Shown: piece after piece, positions 42,211-51,422 of the stretch
Numbering within the stretch: the stretch's first letter is position 1
Layout of the letters: each line of letters begins with the position of its first letter
Assembly (NCBI GenBank): GCA_900545265.1
Contig: UQYI01000007.1
Location: 33,629-97,628 of the forward strand
Reading direction: 5' to 3'
Origin: an uncultured Eubacteriales bacterium
GTDB lineage: Bacteria; Bacillota; Clostridia; Christensenellales; CAG-138
DNA length: 64,000 bases
Position numbers and translations under genes: made by a program
Notes under the pieces: generated by a model
Databases searched by the model: none
Seen by the model: the letters and a program-made list of their open reading frames with translations, nothing else
What the model was told of the DNA's origin: nothing

Positions 42211-43314
42211 CGCAATGATGCAATTTGCGGAGGGGGGTACGGCTACACTACGAAGCGCGGCAAGCAGTTCACGCGCTTTGCCATCCGGGGCATTCTCACA
42301 AACCCGGTCTACATGATTGCCGACGACACAGCGTATCAGTATCTGAAAGAGAACAATGTGGATTTGTTTGCCGAGCGTTCGGAATTCGACGGCGAGCACG
42401 GTATCATGGCATATAACCGCACGCTCCAGCGCCCCGGCAAGGCAAACCAGATCCGTCCCATGGAGGAATGGATCGTGGCGGTGGGTAAGCATCCGGGCAT
42501 CATCGTGGGCAGCGACTGGGTGCGGGTGCAGGCCATGCTGGATGTCAACAAATCCAAGAGCTACCGCAGGCCCCGCAGCAACGTGGCGCTGCTGTCCGGG
42601 CTGCTGCGGTGCGGCGAATGCGGCGACTATATGCGCCCGAAGCTGACCAACCGCCGCACGGCGGACGGCGAGCTGATCTACACCTACATGTGCTCCACCA
42701 AGGAGCGCAGCCACGGCACGGTCTGCTCTATGAAAAACTGCAACGGCAACACGCTGGACGCCAAGATCATCGAGGAGATCCGTAAGCTGTCCGCCGATAA
42801 AGAAACTCTTGCCAAGCTGCTGGCGCAGACCAAGAAGGTCATCAGCGGCAGCAAGGAGGGCTACGACGCAGAGCTGGCGCTGCTCCGGGAGAAACACGCC
42901 GAGACGGAAGACCGCATCAAACGGCTGGTGGAATCCCTGTCCGTTGCCAGCGACACCTCCGCGAAGTACGTCATGGAGCAGATCGACGCGCTCCATCATG
43001 AGAGCGAGACGCAGCAGCTGCGCCTTGCCGAGCTGGAAGCCCTCACTGAACAGAGCCGAATGCTGCATGAGGAGTTTGCCTTCCATCAGGAAATGATCGA
43101 GTCCTTTGCCAGCGCGGTGGATTCTGCCACGCTGGAGGAAAAACGCCGCCTACTGCGCACCATCGTCAAAAAGGTGGTCTGGGACGGCAAAAATGCCTAT
43201 GTGTACCTGTTTGCGGAGGATGGAGAGGCGGATTTACCCCCTGTTGAGCAACCTATGTATCCGTTGGAAGAGGATAGCGAATACTCTATGGCGGTATCGC
43301 AATCCTCGTTATAG
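42211..43314 (+). pseudogene. large serine recombinase, N-terminus missing
   Basis: The open frame begins after a stop at 42210 and homology begins at about 42241 (GYTTKRGKQFTRFAIRGIL), in the middle of the recombinase domain. Present: the rest of that domain (NPVYMIADDTAYQYL), the zinc-ribbon LLRCGECGDYMRPK with YMCSTKERSHGTVCSMKN, and a long coiled coil (about 43000-43130). The catalytic resolvase domain with its Ser is absent. Proteins of this family integrate and excise mobile elements; this copy cannot. TATAAT at about 42194-42199 may still drive it. The GC content is higher than in the gap upstream. Confidence 0.8.
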
Positions 43315-43395
43315 GGGGCATCTGCCTTATTATTTCGCAGAAAAAGAGCCAGGACGTTGAAACGGAATAAAAGTCTGGCATGGTACATGGAACCG

Positions 43396-43440
43396 AAAAC
43401 AGTACGCTTTCCGATTCCGAATGGAAAGCGTACTGTTTTT
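43396..43440. terminator. bidirectional terminator
   Basis: AAAACAGTACGCTTTCC and GGAAAGCGTACTGTTTT form a perfect 17-bp stem with a 10-nt loop; A-run on one side and T-run on the other. Confidence 0.88.
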
Positions 43441-43495
43441 ATCTCTATAAAAATGCGTTGCGCTACCGCCTCCACGGGCGACACTGTACGCTGCT

Positions 43496-44887
43496 TTACT
43501 TATGCATGCCTTCCGGCTGCCTGCACAGCCGCCGGATATAGGGCACCACCAACAGAGCGGATACAAGCAGTGCGATGCCCTCTGCCCCGGGGGTAGCCCA
43601 GGCGATCCCCTGCACGCCCCAGCGTTGGTTCAGCAGATACATCAGCAGTACATCCACGGTGCCTTTGCGCATCAATGACAATAAAATGGGAGGAAGCTTC
43701 TGCCCGGTAGCCTGAAAAAGGGTAATGGCATAGAAATTCAGCGTTGTGGCCATACAGGCAAGGCTCAAAATGCGCAAAAACAGCCATCCGTAGGCCACCG
43801 TCTCCTGATTTTGAATAAAACAGCCGGTAATGGACTCCGCCCCAAAGAACAGCAGCAGGGTCTCCCCAAAAGAAATGCTCACACAAAACAGCAACTGGGT
43901 TTTCATTGCCGCCAGCATCCGCTGCCGTCTACCGGAAGTATAGGTATAGCCGATCAAAGGCAGCGTGCCCTGATTCAGGCCCTGCGCCAATGCAAAGGCC
44001 AGCATCCCCATCTTCTTGGCAATGCCCATGCCTGCCATGGCTTCGTTGGAATAAGCGGATACATACCGGTTCAGGCAGGTGTTGGAAACCGTAGCCATCA
44101 GCGAAATCAAAAAACTGGGCAGACCCACCGACAGCACTTCTCCGGGGATGCGAGCCCCCAGTGTAAAGTATCCCGGCGAAAGGGTCAGTACGCTGCGTCC
44201 GCGGATCTTATACAGCAGGCGCAGAAAGTAGCCCAACGCTGCCACGTTGGAAAGAAATGTGGCTATGGCCGCCCCGGTGATCTCCATCCTGAACACAAAC
44301 AGGAGCAGCGGATCCAGTGCCATATTCAAAATGCCTCCCAAAGCTACCCCCAGACTGGCCTGCCGGGCATATCCTTCCGCCCGAACCAGGTGCGCCAGCA
44401 CGCCGCTGAGTATGGTAGGCAAAGCCCCCAGCCCTACTGTCCAGAACAGATAGTTGGAAACATGGTGCCACGTATCTTCGTTTGCCCCAAGCACCGGCAG
44501 CAGCCAGGGCCGCAGACACAGGACGGCCGCCCCATACACCAATGCCGCTCCTGCAGCCGACCACACACAGAAGGCGGAGCACCGGGCGGCTCGCTCCGGT
44601 TCCTTCGCTCCCAGGCTCCGGGAGATCAAGCTGGCTCCGCCGATGCCAAACAGATTGGTCAAAGCTGTCATGAGCATAAACAGCGGCATGGAAACGGTAG
44701 CCGCCGCCACCTGCGCCGGATCGTTGAGCTGACCCACAAAAAATGTATCCGCCATGTTATAAACTACGGTGATCAGCTGACTAATGACCGTAGGCACCGC
44801 CAGAGAAAGTACTGCTTTGCCTACCGGCATTTGGGTAAACAGCGCCTCTTTATCCTCTGTCTGTTTCGCCTTATGCATATCGCTCAT
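43496..44887 (-). CDS. MATE-family multidrug exporter
   Basis: A 463-residue membrane protein with 12 predicted helices. MATE features: the N-terminal AVLSLAVPTVISQLITVVYNM, DTFFVGQL, and the mid-protein repeat PSFLISLMATVSNTCLNRY. Members export cationic drugs or metabolites using Na+ or H+. Normal length. Divergent from ftsH. A second, truncated MATE gene is found at 57651. Confidence 0.9.
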   Translation of the reverse strand: MSDMHKAKQTEDKEALFTQMPVGKAVLSLAVPTVISQLITVVYNMADTFFVGQLNDPAQVAAATVSMPLFMLMTALTNLFGIGGASLISRSLGAKEPERAARCSAFCVWSAAGAALVYGAAVLCLRPWLLPVLGANEDTWHHVSNYLFWTVGLGALPTILSGVLAHLVRAEGYARQASLGVALGGILNMALDPLLLFVFRMEITGAAIATFLSNVAALGYFLRLLYKIRGRSVLTLSPGYFTLGARIPGEVLSVGLPSFLISLMATVSNTCLNRYVSAYSNEAMAGMGIAKKMGMLAFALAQGLNQGTLPLIGYTYTSGRRQRMLAAMKTQLLFCVSISFGETLLLFFGAESITGCFIQNQETVAYGWLFLRILSLACMATTLNFYAITLFQATGQKLPPILLSLMRKGTVDVLLMYLLNQRWGVQGIAWATPGAEGIALLVSALLVVPYIRRLCRQPEGMHK

Positions 44888-45075
44888 ACGATCTGTCCTT
44901 TTCCCTTACTCTTTCTGTCAGTATATATCTATGCCTCTACAGAAGCAATGCGGCTTCCGTTTTATGTGCTGTACAAATATGTCAATTACTCTTGTTTGTC
45001 AAAAATTTGTATGAAGGGAAAGAATTCTCCAAGAACCTGTGGATCGGGACGCTGGATTTCTTCTGTGCATACAGG

Positions 45076-45081
45076 TATAAT
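45076..45081 (+). promoter_or_regulatory. -10 box of ftsH
   Basis: TATAAT at 45076-45081, 39 nt before the GTG start. The -35 region (CTGGAT) is weak, as in regulated promoters. Confidence 0.5.
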
Positions 45082-45119
45082 AGAAGCAAATCTGATTGAA
45101 GAGATAAAGGAGCAAACCT

Positions 45120-46952
45120 GTGAAAGAGGTAAAAAGCCCCAGAAAACCGCTGATCTATTACTACGGCATCGTGCTGCTGGTAGTGATCCTGTTTAACGTA
45201 TTTATTTCCCCCCTGCTGTCCAAAAACGTAGTGGAGGAAGTGGACTACGGCACTTTCATGCGCATGACCGAAGAAAAGAAGATCGGCCGGGTGGAAGTGG
45301 AGGATTCCCAGATCCTTTTTACGGAAAAGGATAATGAAAAAACCATTTACAAAACCAGTGTCATGGAGGATCCAGGCCTTACAGAGCGGCTGTATGCATC
45401 CGGTGCAAAATTCTCCAAAGATATTGACACCAAGGTTTCTCCCCTGCTGAGTATTCTGTTCACTGGGCTGCTGCCCCTGCTGCTGCTTTTCCTCTTAGGG
45501 CAGTATATGGCCAGAAAGCTGGAGCAGCAGATGGGCGGTAAAAACGCTATGACCTTCGGCCTGGGAAAGAGCAATGCCCGGGTCTATGTGCAGTCTACCA
45601 AAGGCATTCGCTTTGAAGATGTAGCCGGGGAGGACGAAGCCAAAGAAAACCTGCAGGAGATCGTCAACTATCTGCACGATCCTAAAAAATATGAAGACGC
45701 CGGTGCCTCCATGCCCAAGGGCATCCTGTTGGTGGGCCCTCCGGGCACGGGCAAGACCATGTTGGCCAAGGCCGTAGCCGGAGAAGCGGGCGTTCCCTTC
45801 TTTTCCATGAGCGGTTCCGAATTTGTGGAGATGTTCGTGGGCATGGGCGCCAGCAAGGTGCGGGATCTGTTCAGTCAGGCTAAAGAGAAGGCACCCTGCA
45901 TCGTGTTTATCGATGAGATCGACGCTATCGGCAAGAAGCGGGACGGTCAGTTCGGCGGCAATGATGAGCGGGAACAGACTCTGAACCAGCTGCTTACGGA
46001 AATGGACGGTTTTGAAGGAAACACCGGCGTTATCATTCTGGCCGCCACCAACCGGCCGGAATCTCTGGATCCTGCGCTGACCCGCCCGGGCCGTTTCGAC
46101 CGCCGGGTGCCGGTGGAACTTCCTGACCTTGCCGGCCGGGAAGCCATCCTGAAAGTACATGCCAAAAAGATCAAAACCGATGCGGATGTAGATTTTCATA
46201 CCATTGCCCGGATGGCGGCCGGTGCTTCCGGCGCTGAACTGGCCAATATCATCAACGAAGCCGCTCTGCGGGCTGTGCGCAGCGGCCGGATCGTGGTCAA
46301 CGAAAGCGATCTGGAAGAAAGTGTGGAGGTAGTCATCGCCGGCTATCAGAAAAAGAATGCTGTCCTCTCCGATCAGGAGAAAAAAGTAGTGGCCTATCAT
46401 GAGATCGGGCACGCGCTGGTAGCGGCGCTGCAAAGTCACTCCGCCCCCGTGCAGAAGATCACCATCATTCCCCGAACCAGCGGCGCTCTGGGCTACACCA
46501 TGCAGGTGGAGCAGGGAGATAAATACCTGATGACCAAGGCGGAAATGGAAAACAAGATCTGCACCCTTACCGGCGGACGGGCTGCGGAAGAAGAGATCTT
46601 CCACGAGATCACCACCGGTGCTTCCAACGATATAGAACAGGCCACCCGATTGGCCCGGGCCATGATCACCCGCTATGGCATGAGCGATGATTTTGATATG
46701 GTCGCCCTGGAAACGGTGAACAACCAGTACCTGGGAGGCGATTCCTCCCTGTGCTGCTCCCCGGATATGCAGAAGGAGATCGACCGCATGGTCATCGCAC
46801 TGGTAAAGAGCCAGCACGAAAGAGCCAGGCAGCTGCTGCGTGAAAACCGAAGCAAGCTGGATCAGCTGGCTTCCTTCCTATATGAAAAGGAAACCATCAC
46901 CGGAGAAGAATTTATGAACATGCTCGACAAGAACACACAGGAGGCAAAATGA
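45120..46952 (+). CDS. ftsH: ATP-dependent zinc metalloprotease FtsH
   Basis: A 610-residue membrane protease that pulls out and degrades membrane and soluble proteins. Two helices (about 11-30 and 110-128) flank a small external domain. AAA+ part: Walker A GPPGTGKT (206-213), Walker B CIVFIDEIDAIG, SRH TNRPESLDPALTRPGRFDR. Protease part: HEIGH (427-431). Start is GTG, with AAAGGAGC 8 nt upstream. Its stop overlaps the DUF308 gene by 4 nt. Confidence 0.97.
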   Translation: MKEVKSPRKPLIYYYGIVLLVVILFNVFISPLLSKNVVEEVDYGTFMRMTEEKKIGRVEVEDSQILFTEKDNEKTIYKTSVMEDPGLTERLYASGAKFSKDIDTKVSPLLSILFTGLLPLLLLFLLGQYMARKLEQQMGGKNAMTFGLGKSNARVYVQSTKGIRFEDVAGEDEAKENLQEIVNYLHDPKKYEDAGASMPKGILLVGPPGTGKTMLAKAVAGEAGVPFFSMSGSEFVEMFVGMGASKVRDLFSQAKEKAPCIVFIDEIDAIGKKRDGQFGGNDEREQTLNQLLTEMDGFEGNTGVIILAATNRPESLDPALTRPGRFDRRVPVELPDLAGREAILKVHAKKIKTDADVDFHTIARMAAGASGAELANIINEAALRAVRSGRIVVNESDLEESVEVVIAGYQKKNAVLSDQEKKVVAYHEIGHALVAALQSHSAPVQKITIIPRTSGALGYTMQVEQGDKYLMTKAEMENKICTLTGGRAAEEEIFHEITTGASNDIEQATRLARAMITRYGMSDDFDMVALETVNNQYLGGDSSLCCSPDMQKEIDRMVIALVKSQHERARQLLRENRSKLDQLASFLYEKETITGEEFMNMLDKNTQEAK

Positions 46953-47491
46953 AGAATCGTTCTGTATTCGGATGGCTGGAACTGGCCATCGGCATCCTTT
47001 TGATCGGCCTGGGAATTTACAGTTTCTTTGAGCCAATGGATATCCTTATGGGCCTTGTATTTCTGTATGGTCTGGCTGCTCTGGCCACGGGCATTGGAGA
47101 CATTGTGTTCTACTGCCGTATGGACCGGCATCTGGGCATTGGCCCCACACTTTCTCTGGTATCGGGCATTCTCAGCGTTATGGCAGGTTTTGTGCTTGCC
47201 ATTCATCCCAGCGCGGGGAGCTGGGCCGTGGTATTGTTGTTCCCCCTGTGGTTCATTGCCCACTGCATCTCCCGTTTGGCCCGGCTGCCTTTGGCCCGCT
47301 TTATTGCAGGACGCGGGTACTATGTTTTTTCTTTGATCGTCAACATTCTGGGGCTGCTGCTGGGGTTTGCCATGCTGTTTTCTCCGCAGCTTTCCATGAC
47401 CTCGTTAAACATTATCATGGCCGTATATCTGCTTCTGCTGGGTATTGACTGCCTGACCGAAGCGTTCACCAACATCGGCGCACAACGGTAA
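46949..47491 (+). CDS. DUF308/HdeD-like membrane protein
   Basis: A 180-residue protein of six hydrophobic helices in three tandem pairs, as in HdeD/DUF308 proteins: ELAIGILLIGLGIYSFF, SLVSGILSVMAGFVLAIHP and VNILGLLLGFAMLFSPQ are the odd helices. Family function is unclear (HdeD is linked to acid resistance). The ATGA overlap with ftsH suggests a link with membrane-protein quality control or that it is a client. Confidence 0.8.
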   Translation: MKNRSVFGWLELAIGILLIGLGIYSFFEPMDILMGLVFLYGLAALATGIGDIVFYCRMDRHLGIGPTLSLVSGILSVMAGFVLAIHPSAGSWAVVLLFPLWFIAHCISRLARLPLARFIAGRGYYVFSLIVNILGLLLGFAMLFSPQLSMTSLNIIMAVYLLLLGIDCLTEAFTNIGAQR

Positions 47492-47510
47492 GCTTTTTCT
47501 CTGTCCTAAT

Positions 47511-47538
47511 GGCTCCTTCCCCCGGAAGGAGCTTTTTT
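47511..47538 (+). terminator. terminator of ftsH-DUF308
   Basis: GGCTCCTTCC-CCC-GGAAGGAGC followed by TTTTTT. Confidence 0.9.
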
Positions 47539-47565
47539 GCTCGTCCCCAAAGATGGTCCCGCTGC

Positions 47566-47668
47566 TTCGAGGGCCGTGGGATGCACGCAAGGCGGCTTCA
47601 GCCGCCTTGCTCTGCGGGGCTACGCCCCGCAGGTGCGGAAACCGCACCGTGCATCCCCCACCTTCGAA
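47566..47668. repeat. cloverleaf-like element able to form a four-way junction
   Basis: An outer stem (TTCGAGGG/CCTTCGAA with one G-U, then GGGATGCACG/CGTGCATCCC at 47578-47587 and 47648-47657) encloses three adjacent hairpins: CAAGGCGGC-TTCA-GCCGCCTTG (47588-47609), CTGCGGGGC-TAC-GCCCCGCAG (47612-47632) and GTGCGG-AAA-CCGCAC (47633-47647). Only two bases (CT) at the junction are unpaired. It lies between the terminators of two converging operons. It may be a repeated palindromic element or a structured RNA; I cannot tell which. Confidence 0.75.
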
Positions 47669-47675
47669 CTGCCGC

Positions 47676-47721
47676 AAAAAACATAAAGCCGGGCTTCGGA
47701 AAAGGCGCTCCGGAACCCGGC
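47676..47721 (-). terminator. terminator of the SDR/uxuA unit
   Basis: Minus strand GCCGGG-TTCCGGA...CCGAA-G-CCCGGC, then TTTATGTTTTTT. Confidence 0.8.
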
Positions 47722-47781
47722 CAATGGCACGAACAAAAGCATACATGCTCTGTCCGAATGCAGCTTTTCAGATAAGGATCA

Positions 47782-48552
47782 TTAAAACCCGATAGAGCAG
47801 CCTCCGTCCACGGTCAGCACCGTGCCGGTAACGAACTTGGAAGCCGGTGCGCACAGATACACCGCCGCCCAGCCTATATCCTCCGGCGTTCCATAGGCAT
47901 ACATGGGTGTGTGTCCCAGAATCTTCTGCTGCCGGGGCAGATCCTTATCCACTACCTGATGGAACATGGGCGTATCTATGAACCCCGGTACAATGGCATT
48001 GACCCGGATCCCCTCCCGGGAAAGATCCCCAGCCAGACAGCGGGTGATCCCCAGCAGCGCCGATTTGGTCGCTCCATATACGCTGACCTTGGTCAGCCCC
48101 AGCAGTGCCGATTCCGAAGAGATAAACACTACGCTGCCATGTCCTCTTGCCTTCATATAAGGATAGGCTGCCTGAGTCAGGGCAAAGGCGCCGTACAGAT
48201 GCACATCCATCAGGTTTCTGAAATCCTGGATCTCTATGTCCTCTATCTCTTTCTTGCAGTGCCGCCCGGCATTATGGATCAGGATATCCACGGAGCCAAA
48301 GCTTTCTTCCAACTCCTGTATAAAAGGTTTCGCCTGCTCCGTTCGGGTAATGTCATGCACCCGGTAATAGGCGCCGTTCCCCAATTCCCGGCAGGCCTGC
48401 GCCAATACTTCCTCCCGGCGCCCGGCAAGCACCACATTGGCCCCAGCGCTGTGAAGACATTTTGCAATAGCCAGCCCTATGCCGCTGCCGCCCCCGGTGA
48501 TAAGGGCCGTTTGTCCTGAAAGATCAAATGCTTTGCGGAAAAAATCGTTCAT
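47782..48552 (-). CDS. SDR-family oxidoreductase, likely fructuronate/mannonate dehydrogenase
   Basis: A 256-residue NAD(P)-dependent short-chain dehydrogenase. Cofactor motif TGGGSGIGLAIA (19-30), NAG motif (HNAGRH), catalytic Ser in FISSES and YxxxK in VYGATKSAL. Lying 21 nt after uxuA, it probably replaces UxuB, reducing D-fructuronate to D-mannonate or the reverse. Another sugar-acid substrate remains possible. Confidence 0.8.
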   Translation of the reverse strand: MNDFFRKAFDLSGQTALITGGGSGIGLAIAKCLHSAGANVVLAGRREEVLAQACRELGNGAYYRVHDITRTEQAKPFIQELEESFGSVDILIHNAGRHCKKEIEDIEIQDFRNLMDVHLYGAFALTQAAYPYMKARGHGSVVFISSESALLGLTKVSVYGATKSALLGITRCLAGDLSREGIRVNAIVPGFIDTPMFHQVVDKDLPRQQKILGHTPMYAYGTPEDIGWAAVYLCAPASKFVTGTVLTVDGGCSIGF

Positions 48553-48573
48553 ATTCTTCTGCCTTTCTCTGCT

Positions 48574-49560
48574 TTACAGCAGTCCCCGTTCCATCGCCTG
48601 CATCAACGCCCGCATATACCCAAGGGCATACGCCATTCCTCCGTGCCAGGGAGCAGCGCAATTTACCAAAGGCGTATGGTCCGGAATCAACACTCCCTCA
48701 AACTCGTTATCCCGAAGGATCTGCAATACCCGGAGCATATCTATATCTCCCTCATCCACAAAAACCTCATCGTAGCAGGGTACTTTTCCTTTGACGTTTC
48801 GGAAGTGGATATAGCTTATCTCCCCTGCCCGGGCATATTTGTCCAGATAGTCATAGATGGGCCGATCCGACTGCATTTCCTGCAAGCTCCCCAAACAAAG
48901 CTCCATCTTGTTGGCAGGGCTCTTTACCAGCTCCATGACTTGCTGATAGATCTCCGGCCGGTACACCAGGCGTGCCGTTTGTCTGAGCTCCGGCATGGGC
49001 GGGTCGTCCGGATGGAGTGCCATATCTACGCCAGCCTCCTCTGCCACGGGGAGGATCTCCCGAAGGAAATACTCCAGCCGCTGCCACAATTCTTTCTGGG
49101 AAACCGGAGGCATATATCCTCCGTCCCCGGGGCCGTAAGTCATGTTCCAAACCTGTCCGTTGGGGATAGGCGCCTGTATATCCAGCAAAGAAGCATCAAA
49201 ACAGGTGCTCTCAGCTCCGCCCCGGGCCGCATGTTTCTTCTGATGGCCCCAAACCCCTGCCAGGCTGAAATTATATCCAAAAGCTCGTATGCCTGCCTGC
49301 CCGGTTGCCCGAATGATGGCCTTGAGCCGCTTCATCTGCTTTTCCTTTTTCGGGCCGTCCAGCAGCACATCATACCAGTCTGCCGGGCTGAAATTCTCTA
49401 TACCGTAAATACGGAGCCCGTATTCCCCCGCCTCTTTCTGCAGAGCCAGCAAGTTTTCCGGCTCCCAGATGGGATCCTGAGAAAGTGCGGTCCCGTAGTT
49501 GCTTGTTTCATTGGTAGCCGTAACAATATGCATTCTAGCCGTACTGGTCAGTCTGTTCAT
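48574..49560 (-). pseudogene. uxuA: mannonate dehydratase UxuA, N-terminus probably lost
   Basis: Catalyses D-mannonate to 2-keto-3-deoxygluconate in glucuronate breakdown. From MHIVTATN onward the sequence fits the UxuA TIM barrel: IYGIENFSPADWYDVLLDGP, AFGYNFSLAGVWG, MALHPDDPP, ISYIHFRNVKG, LIPDHTP with metal-binding His/Asp. But about 25-30 N-terminal residues normally lying before HIV are missing; instead the frame starts MNRLTSTARM inside sequence that encodes, on the other strand, the kinase's membrane helix. The reading frame is otherwise intact, 328 residues versus the usual ~350. It may be inactive. Confidence 0.7.
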
Positions 49561-50443
49561 TTATAAAAGCGTTTCGGAGATACTGCGACCGGTATACACC
49601 ATGATCGATGTTTCCAACCAGCTTACCGCCGGGCACTTTGATATTCCGGATATAGACTATCCGCTTTCCAACGAAATGGGCCGTCTGGTGGAATCCTTCA
49701 ACCAGATGAAAAACGCTACCGGCCGCCTTATGACCGCCATGGAGGAAAAGCGCCATGCAGAAACCCTTCTTGCTGAAGCGCGTGCCCGAAAGGCAGAGCA
49801 GGAGCAGCAGCTTCAGGAAGCGGTCGTGCTGCAATTGCGCAGCCAGATCATGCCTCATTTTCTGTTTAATACTCTGAATATCATCAGCCGCACCGCCCGG
49901 GTAGAGGGCGCACCCAAAACAGAAGAGCTGCTGTATGCCCTGGCGCATCTTTTCAGGGCAAGTCTGCAATCCACCGTGGCCGGACAGGTGACCCTTGCGG
50001 AAGAAATAAATATGGCCCGGAACTATTTTATCCTGCAGCAGGCCCGTTTCGGCAGCAGAGTAGGGCTTACTTTCCGCGTGGCAAAAGATGTGTATCCCGA
50101 GGAGCTGCAGGTCCCCAGCTTCTTTTTGCAGCCCCTGGTAGAAAATTCCATTCTCCACGGCCTTGAGAACCGGGTAGACGGCGGCCGGGTGCGGGTGCGG
50201 ATCCAGCGGGACGAAACGCACCTGTATATCAGCATCTGCGACAACGGCTCCGGCATGAGCCGGGAGCGGCTTGCGGAGGTCATCCGGGAGGATACCGTCC
50301 GGGAACGCCGGGTCACCGGCATCGGCGTAAGAAACGTGCGGGCCAGGATCCTTATGGCCCACCCGGGCAATGCCTTTACCATCTATTCCAAAGAAAATCT
50401 GGGCACCATCGTGCGCATCACCCTGTATCTGGAGGAGGAGTGA
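49499..50443 (+). pseudogene. YesM-type sensor histidine kinase, N-terminus missing
   Basis: The open frame gives a membrane helix (LVAVTICILAVLVSLFIY), a HAMP linker, and the His-kinase/HATPase part with phospho-His in LRSQIMPHFLFNTLNIISR, LQPLVENSILHGLENR (N-box) and DNGSGMSRE. A full YesM kinase has ~550-600 residues with a first helix and an external sensor; here only ~315 remain and no start codon with a ribosome site is found (TTG 49499 is just the frame opening; ATG 49601 is too deep). Followed by its regulator. It seems to be cut by the same junction as uxuA. Confidence 0.75.
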
Positions 50444-50447
50444 ATCC

Positions 50448-51218
50448 ATGATCAAGATCCTTATTGCAGAAGACGAGGCACTGGAACGCAAGTTCCTGCT
50501 GAAGATCCTGGCCGATGCCTTGGGCTCAGCGGCAGAGCTGCGGGATGTGGAAAACGGCCTCCAGGCGGTGGAGCTGGCCCGTTTATGGCGGCCGGATCTG
50601 CTGCTGCTGGATATCCGTATGCCCGGCATGACCGGCCTGGAAGCCGCCGAGGAAATACGCACCTTCCTGCCCTATGTGCGGATCGCCCTAATCACCGCTT
50701 ACGGGGAGTTTTCCTATGCGCAGCAGGCCATCCGCCTGCATGTGAGCGATTATATTCTCAAGCCCGTGGAGGATGCCATGCTGATCAGCACCGTAAGGCG
50801 GCTCATGGAGCCCATCCGCCAGGAACAGAAGCTGGCCGATTACTTTACCGTGCCGCCCCTTTCTGCCAAAGCCCCCCAGGGAAGCGAAAGCCAGCAGACA
50901 GTCATGGAACGGGTAGACAGCTATCTACGGCATAACTATGCTCTGGATATCTCTCTGGAGCGGGTAGCGGATATCATCGGTGCCAGCCCGGGATACTTCT
51001 CCAAGCTGTTTAAGCAGCATTTTGGGCAGACCTTTCTGGAGCGCCTGACCCAGATACGCATCCAGCAGGCAAAAAAGCTTTTGCGCACCACAGACAAGAG
51101 CACCCGTGAAATCGGTGAAGCCGTCGGGTATCCTTCCATCACCTATTTCAACGCCAAATTCAAGAAGGAAACGGGGCTGCCTCCGGCCGAATACCGCCGG
51201 AATCCCCCGGAAGAATAA
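50448..51218 (+). CDS. YesN-type response regulator (AraC family)
   Basis: A 256-residue regulator. Receiver 1-120 with Glu9/Asp10, phospho-Asp in LLLDIRMPGMTGLEA and Lys in LKPVED; C-terminal AraC-type double HTH (residues ~155-252) with LERVADIIGASPGYFSKLFK and IGEAVGYPSITYFNAKFKKETG. Such pairs control carbohydrate use, so uxuA and SDR genes next door are likely targets. GGAGGAG precedes the ATG. If the kinase is broken, this may be signal-blind. Confidence 0.88.
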   Translation: MIKILIAEDEALERKFLLKILADALGSAAELRDVENGLQAVELARLWRPDLLLLDIRMPGMTGLEAAEEIRTFLPYVRIALITAYGEFSYAQQAIRLHVSDYILKPVEDAMLISTVRRLMEPIRQEQKLADYFTVPPLSAKAPQGSESQQTVMERVDSYLRHNYALDISLERVADIIGASPGYFSKLFKQHFGQTFLERLTQIRIQQAKKLLRTTDKSTREIGEAVGYPSITYFNAKFKKETGLPPAEYRRNPPEE

Positions 51219-51242
51219 GCCTTCTTTCCATATAAAACTTCA

Positions 51243-51268
51243 GGGGCTGCAAATACAGCCCCTTTTTT
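51243..51268 (+). terminator. terminator of the yesM/yesN-like pair
   Basis: GGGGCTG-CAAATA-CAGCCCC followed by TTTTTT. Confidence 0.9.
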
Positions 51269-51369
51269 AATGCGGCTTTCCAGAGAATTTCTACCGCCCC
51301 GTTTTCCGGCAGCTTCCGTTCCAGACACATGCTCCCGCTCCTTTTCAGGCCCGCTTATTTACGCAAAGA

Positions 51370-51396
51370 TCCTCCGCAAGCCGGCAGCCTGCGGAG
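51370..51396 (-). terminator. hairpin after the amino-acid ABC operon
   Basis: Minus strand CTCCGCA-GGCTGCCGGCT-TGCGGAG followed by GATCTTTGC; stem strong, U-run weak. Confidence 0.5.
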
Positions 51397-51422
51397 GAGC
51401 CTGTTTCAAGATATTCTACGTC

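Noticed and set aside
41300..43400. CRISPR array near cas5
   Set aside because: No set of equal direct repeats with equal spacers is present here or elsewhere in the window.
43811..45196. 461-codon plus-strand frame opposite the MATE gene
   Set aside because: Shadow of the MATE gene that also overlaps the ftsH start in another frame.
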